Source of the DNA: a virus
Reading direction: 5' to 3' (one strand)
Virus record (IMG/VR): IMGVR_UViG_3300025133_009629
Span: 1-23,719 of that record
Length of the DNA: 23,719 nt
Every line of letters begins with the position of its first letter. Positions within the stretch are counted from its first letter, which is position 1. The notes under the pieces were generated by a model. That model ran no database searches. It was not told where the DNA came from and saw only the letters and a list, made by a program, of their open reading frames with translations. Below are positions 21,041-23,719 of the stretch, piece by piece. The position numbers and the translations under genes are program-made.

Positions 21041-21852
21041 TGTCACATATATCATTTTCAGAATTAAAAGAGTGGAAAAACTGTCCATGGAAACACAAAT
21101 TAAACTATCTAGAAAAAATCAAGCAATTCAAAGGTAATGAATATACAGCTTTTGGCAGTGCTTTGCATAGCGTATGTGAAACAACAGTCTTAAACAATGA
21201 TAAAGATGGTTTTGATTGGACCACTTATGATAAAAATAAACACTTTGAAACAGAGTTTTTGAACAATCTTAAAGAACTAAAAGAAAAAAGCCCTGATATC
21301 GTTCTTAGACCGGAATTGATTGAGCCAATGCGCGCACAAGGTAAACACATAACCGAATTTATTCTTCCAGCTTTAAAGAAAGATTTTGGCAATTTTAAGC
21401 TTGTAGCAGCAGAAGAAAGTTTGTATGAATTAATCAACTCAGAAGTAGACAAGAAGTTCAAAGGATTCATAGACTTGGTGATTTACACTCCAAAGGATGA
21501 GAAATATCACATTATCGATTGGAAAACCTGCGGCTGGGGCTGGGATACTCGCACGAAGACTGACAAGATGACAACTTATCAATTGACTCTTTATAAACAC
21601 TATTGGTGTAAAAAGCATGATAAAGAATACAAAGATGTATATACCCATTTTGCACTCCTCAAGCGTACAGCAAAGAAGAATATAGTAGAAATATTTAAAG
21701 TTTCCAATGGTACTAAAAAAATTGAGAATGCTCTTAAATTACTCAACAAAGCAATGTATAATATTGAAAAAAAGAATTATATTAAAAATCGATTAGCATG
21801 CCATGGCAGATATGGAGTATGTGAGTATTATAAAAGCAGCCATTGCGCTTAA
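21040..21852 (+). CDS. PD-(D/E)XK nuclease, Cas4/RecB-like
   Basis: 270 residues. The nuclease core has Asp145 (GFIDLVIY) and the pair Asp160 and Lys162 (IIDWKT), the PD-(D/E)XK signature, followed by the QxxxY-type helix TTYQLTLYKHYW typical of RecB/Cas4 nucleases. The N-terminus, FSELKEWKNCPWKH, has Cys15, and the C-terminus has three more Cys (CHGRYGVC, then SSHC), together four cysteines in the positions where Cas4 and AddB hold an iron-sulphur cluster, though the spacing (6 and 7) differs from the usual 2 and 5. Such proteins are common in large phages, probably for DNA end processing or recombination. No cas1 or CRISPR array is nearby, so an adaptation role is not supported. Confidence 0.9.
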   Translation: MSHISFSELKEWKNCPWKHKLNYLEKIKQFKGNEYTAFGSALHSVCETTVLNNDKDGFDWTTYDKNKHFETEFLNNLKELKEKSPDIVLRPELIEPMRAQGKHITEFILPALKKDFGNFKLVAAEESLYELINSEVDKKFKGFIDLVIYTPKDEKYHIIDWKTCGWGWDTRTKTDKMTTYQLTLYKHYWCKKHDKEYKDVYTHFALLKRTAKKNIVEIFKVSNGTKKIENALKLLNKAMYNIEKKNYIKNRLACHGRYGVCEYYKSSHCA

Positions 21853-21872
21853 TTTCAAACGAGGAGAATAAT

Positions 21873-23147
21873 ATGACAGACAAAAAAATTAAAATACTGA
21901 CTTTAAGCGATATGCCGTTAAGTCCTAGTGGAGTGGCTACTCAAACTAAATATGTGATTGAAGCACTTTTAAAGAGTGGAAAGTTTCAAGTTAGATCTTT
22001 CGGTGGAGCTATGAAACATCCAAATTACAATCCAATTAAGACTGAAGAGTGGGGTGACGACTGGTTAATCTGGCCTGTCGATGGATATGGCAGCCAAGAG
22101 CAACTTCGTTCTATCGTTCGCGAAGAAAAGCCAGACATTCTTTGGTTTATGACAGATCCTCGTTTTTGGGGATGGTTATGGGAAATGGAAAATGAAATTC
22201 GGCCTCTTATGCCAATGGTTTATTATCACGTATGGGATAACTATCCTTATCCTACTTTTAATAAAAGGTTTTATGAAAGCAATGATTTCGTCGCGACCAT
22301 TTCAAAGGTAACAGATGACATAGTTAAAACAGTGGCACCAACTGTTAAATCTCAATATATTCCCCATGCTGTAGATTCAGACGTTTTCAACATCATCGAT
22401 GATAAAGAACAGATCGAGACCATAAAGAAAAATCTCCTGAAAGAACATTATGATGCTAATAAATTTATTTTCTTTTGGAATAATAGAAATGCTAGAAGAA
22501 AGCTAAGCGGATCTGTTATATTTTGGTTTAAAGAGCTATTAGAAAGAATAGGCCATGACAAAGCAAATTTAATCATGCACACAGCAACGAACGACCCACA
22601 CGGACAAGATTTGCAAGCAATTATCAGCGAAATTGGATTAACTAACGGAGAAGTTCTTTTTAGTCAACAAAAGGTAGAAGCTAATAAATTAGCTCTGTTG
22701 TATAATGTAGCAGATTGTACTATTAACTTATCCGACGCTGAAGGCTTTGGTTTGGCTACTTTGGAATCGCTTTCTTGTGGGACACCAATTATAATTAATA
22801 AAACCGGCGGACTTCAGGAACAAATCGGCCCTGTAGATAACGAATTTGGAATTGGTCTGGAACCAGTATCTAAAGCAATTATAGGTTCACAAGAAATTCC
22901 ATGGATTTATGAAGATCGAGTTAGCGGCAAAGAAGCTGTAGACGCAATGGAAAAAATGGTTCTCATGAGCAAGAAAGAAAGAGATAAACTCGGCAAAGCT
23001 GGCAGAGAACATGTTTTAAAGAATTACAATTTTGCAAATTTTAATAAAACATGGGTTGACACTCTCGTCAATCTTCATGAAGAAGAAGGTTCTTGGGAAA
23101 CTAGAAATTATAACAATTCGTGGAATTTGGAGGAAATAACATTATGA
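21873..23147 (+). CDS. Glycosyltransferase, GT-B fold, family 4-like
   Basis: 424 residues. Start placed at 21873 because GAGGAG lies just before it; a start at 21843 overlaps the nuclease gene. The N-terminal Rossmann half starts ILTLSDMPLSPSGVATQTKY, with the Gly-rich acceptor loop. The C-terminal half has FFWNNRNARRK, and the donor-binding EX7E motif EGFGLATLE (Glu290, Glu298) followed by SLSCGTPIII and NKTGGLQE, as in GT4 retaining transferases using nucleotide sugars. In phages such enzymes glycosylate DNA bases, virion proteins or host surface. The stop overlaps the next ATG by four bases, so both transferases are made together. Confidence 0.9.
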   Translation: MTDKKIKILTLSDMPLSPSGVATQTKYVIEALLKSGKFQVRSFGGAMKHPNYNPIKTEEWGDDWLIWPVDGYGSQEQLRSIVREEKPDILWFMTDPRFWGWLWEMENEIRPLMPMVYYHVWDNYPYPTFNKRFYESNDFVATISKVTDDIVKTVAPTVKSQYIPHAVDSDVFNIIDDKEQIETIKKNLLKEHYDANKFIFFWNNRNARRKLSGSVIFWFKELLERIGHDKANLIMHTATNDPHGQDLQAIISEIGLTNGEVLFSQQKVEANKLALLYNVADCTINLSDAEGFGLATLESLSCGTPIIINKTGGLQEQIGPVDNEFGIGLEPVSKAIIGSQEIPWIYEDRVSGKEAVDAMEKMVLMSKKERDKLGKAGREHVLKNYNFANFNKTWVDTLVNLHEEEGSWETRNYNNSWNLEEITL

Positions 23148-23719
23148 AAATTTTGATTAGAGGCCCAGTTTTAACTAGATCTGGCTATGGCGAACACTGC
23201 CGATTTGTAATGAGGGCGCTAAGAAAATTAGAAAATGTAGATTTGCATCTTCTCCCAGTGCCATGGGGCGCCACAAATTGGATTTGGGAAGAAGATGAGG
23301 AACGAGCTTGGTTTGACGAAATTATTAAGAAAACAGCTTTATATCATCAATCCACGAACAATCAACCGCAATACGATATGAGCATTCAAGTTACTATTCC
23401 GAATGAATGGGCAAAAATGGCAGCCATCAACGTAGGTGTAACAGCTGGAATTGAAACTACCAAAGTACCTGCTATATGGTTGAACAAATGTAACGAAATG
23501 GATAGAATAATCACCATTTCTGATCATTCGAAGCATAGCTTTTTAGAAAGCACCTATGAAGGCACAGATCAGAATACCGGACAAAAAGCACAACTAAACT
23601 GCAACAAAGATATCGACGTTGTGCATTATCCGGTTAAACAGTTTGAAGAAGTTGATTTAAATCTAGAATTTTCTTCAAAATTTAATTTTCTCACTGTTGC
23701 ACAATGGGGCCACCGAAAA
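23144..23719 (+). CDS. Second glycosyltransferase-like protein, cut by window end
   Basis: 192 residues are visible, with GGAGG upstream of ATG and an ATGA overlap with the preceding gene. The start MKILIRGPVLTRSGYGEHCR matches the N-terminal nucleotide-fold and Gly-rich loop of GT-B transferases, and the visible part includes IPNEWAK, ITISDHSKHSF and, at the end, FLTVAQWGHRK, which marks the start of the C-terminal donor half. The EX7E motif would lie outside the window. It probably acts with the transferase before it on the same acceptor or successive sugars. Confidence 0.85.
   Translation, partial: MKILIRGPVLTRSGYGEHCRFVMRALRKLENVDLHLLPVPWGATNWIWEEDEERAWFDEIIKKTALYHQSTNNQPQYDMSIQVTIPNEWAKMAAINVGVTAGIETTKVPAIWLNKCNEMDRIITISDHSKHSFLESTYEGTDQNTGQKAQLNCNKDIDVVHYPVKQFEEVDLNLEFSSKFNFLTVAQWGHRK

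Noticed and set aside
21040-21852. CRISPR adaptation function for the Cas4-like nuclease
   Set aside because: No cas1, cas2 or repeat array is present, and such nucleases are common stand-alone phage genes.

Overview
This window reads as part of the genome of a large tailed bacteriophage, probably marine and with a low-GC genome. I infer this from tightly packed genes with overlapping starts and stops, many small conserved-looking phage proteins, several phage-type enzymes (PIN-PhoH ATPase, PD-(D/E)XK nuclease, ligase-like nucleotidyltransferase, Pol-beta-fold nucleotidyltransferase, glycosyltransferases) and no bacterial housekeeping operon. No capsid, terminase or tail gene is identifiable by name, so the phage assignment is an inference. 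The host may be a Myxococcota-like bacterium. One lipoprotein carries seven Cys/Asp-rich MopE-type repeats plus a von Willebrand A domain, a combination common in that group. I recall the start of the tmRNA tag resembling tags from the same group, but this was not checked.

Layout. 1-2648: 3' part of a very large phage protein of unknown function. 2645-3925 (minus): full-length ClpX. 3992-5514: small genes, a minus-strand four-helix membrane protein and a short ORF interrupted by UGA. 5518-7409: Pol-beta-type nucleotidyltransferase and three small virion-like proteins. 7469-9714: MopE/VWA lipoprotein followed by a coupled 37-residue membrane peptide. 9811-14979: one co-directional operon with a helical protein, a zinc-metallopeptidase gene containing a strong internal start, a coiled-coil protein, a ligase-like/HxGH nucleotidyltransferase fusion and an acidic protein. 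15035-16824: helix-turn-helix-like protein, tmRNA (ssrA) and FtsZ/tubulin-like GTPase. 16865-18190: two small genes and a minus-strand secreted trypsin-like lipoprotein. 18326-21852: PIN-PhoH, a small gene, a second metallopeptidase, a basic-tailed protein and a PD-(D/E)XK nuclease. 21873 to the end: two glycosyltransferases, the last cut by the window edge.

How the genes may work together. The most striking pairing is a complete tmRNA whose encoded tag ends in ALAA together with a ClpX that keeps its ATPase, pore and ClpP-docking motifs but replaces the usual RKH loop with VKG. With host ClpP this would give the phage its own ribosome-rescue and tag-directed proteolysis route, possibly with shifted specificity. 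A textbook sigma-70 promoter (TTGACA, 17 bp, TATAAT) lies inside the gene upstream of the tmRNA and could drive it early in infection. The three minus-strand genes (clpX, membrane protein, trypsin-like lipoprotein) interrupt an otherwise plus-strand layout and look like separately regulated accessory cargo.

No gene-free stretch exceeds about 300 bases. The largest gap (4754-5022) contains the interrupted ORF, and 15419-15750 is mostly tmRNA. I saw no canonical rho-independent terminators, CRISPR arrays, insertion sequences or conventional tRNA genes.
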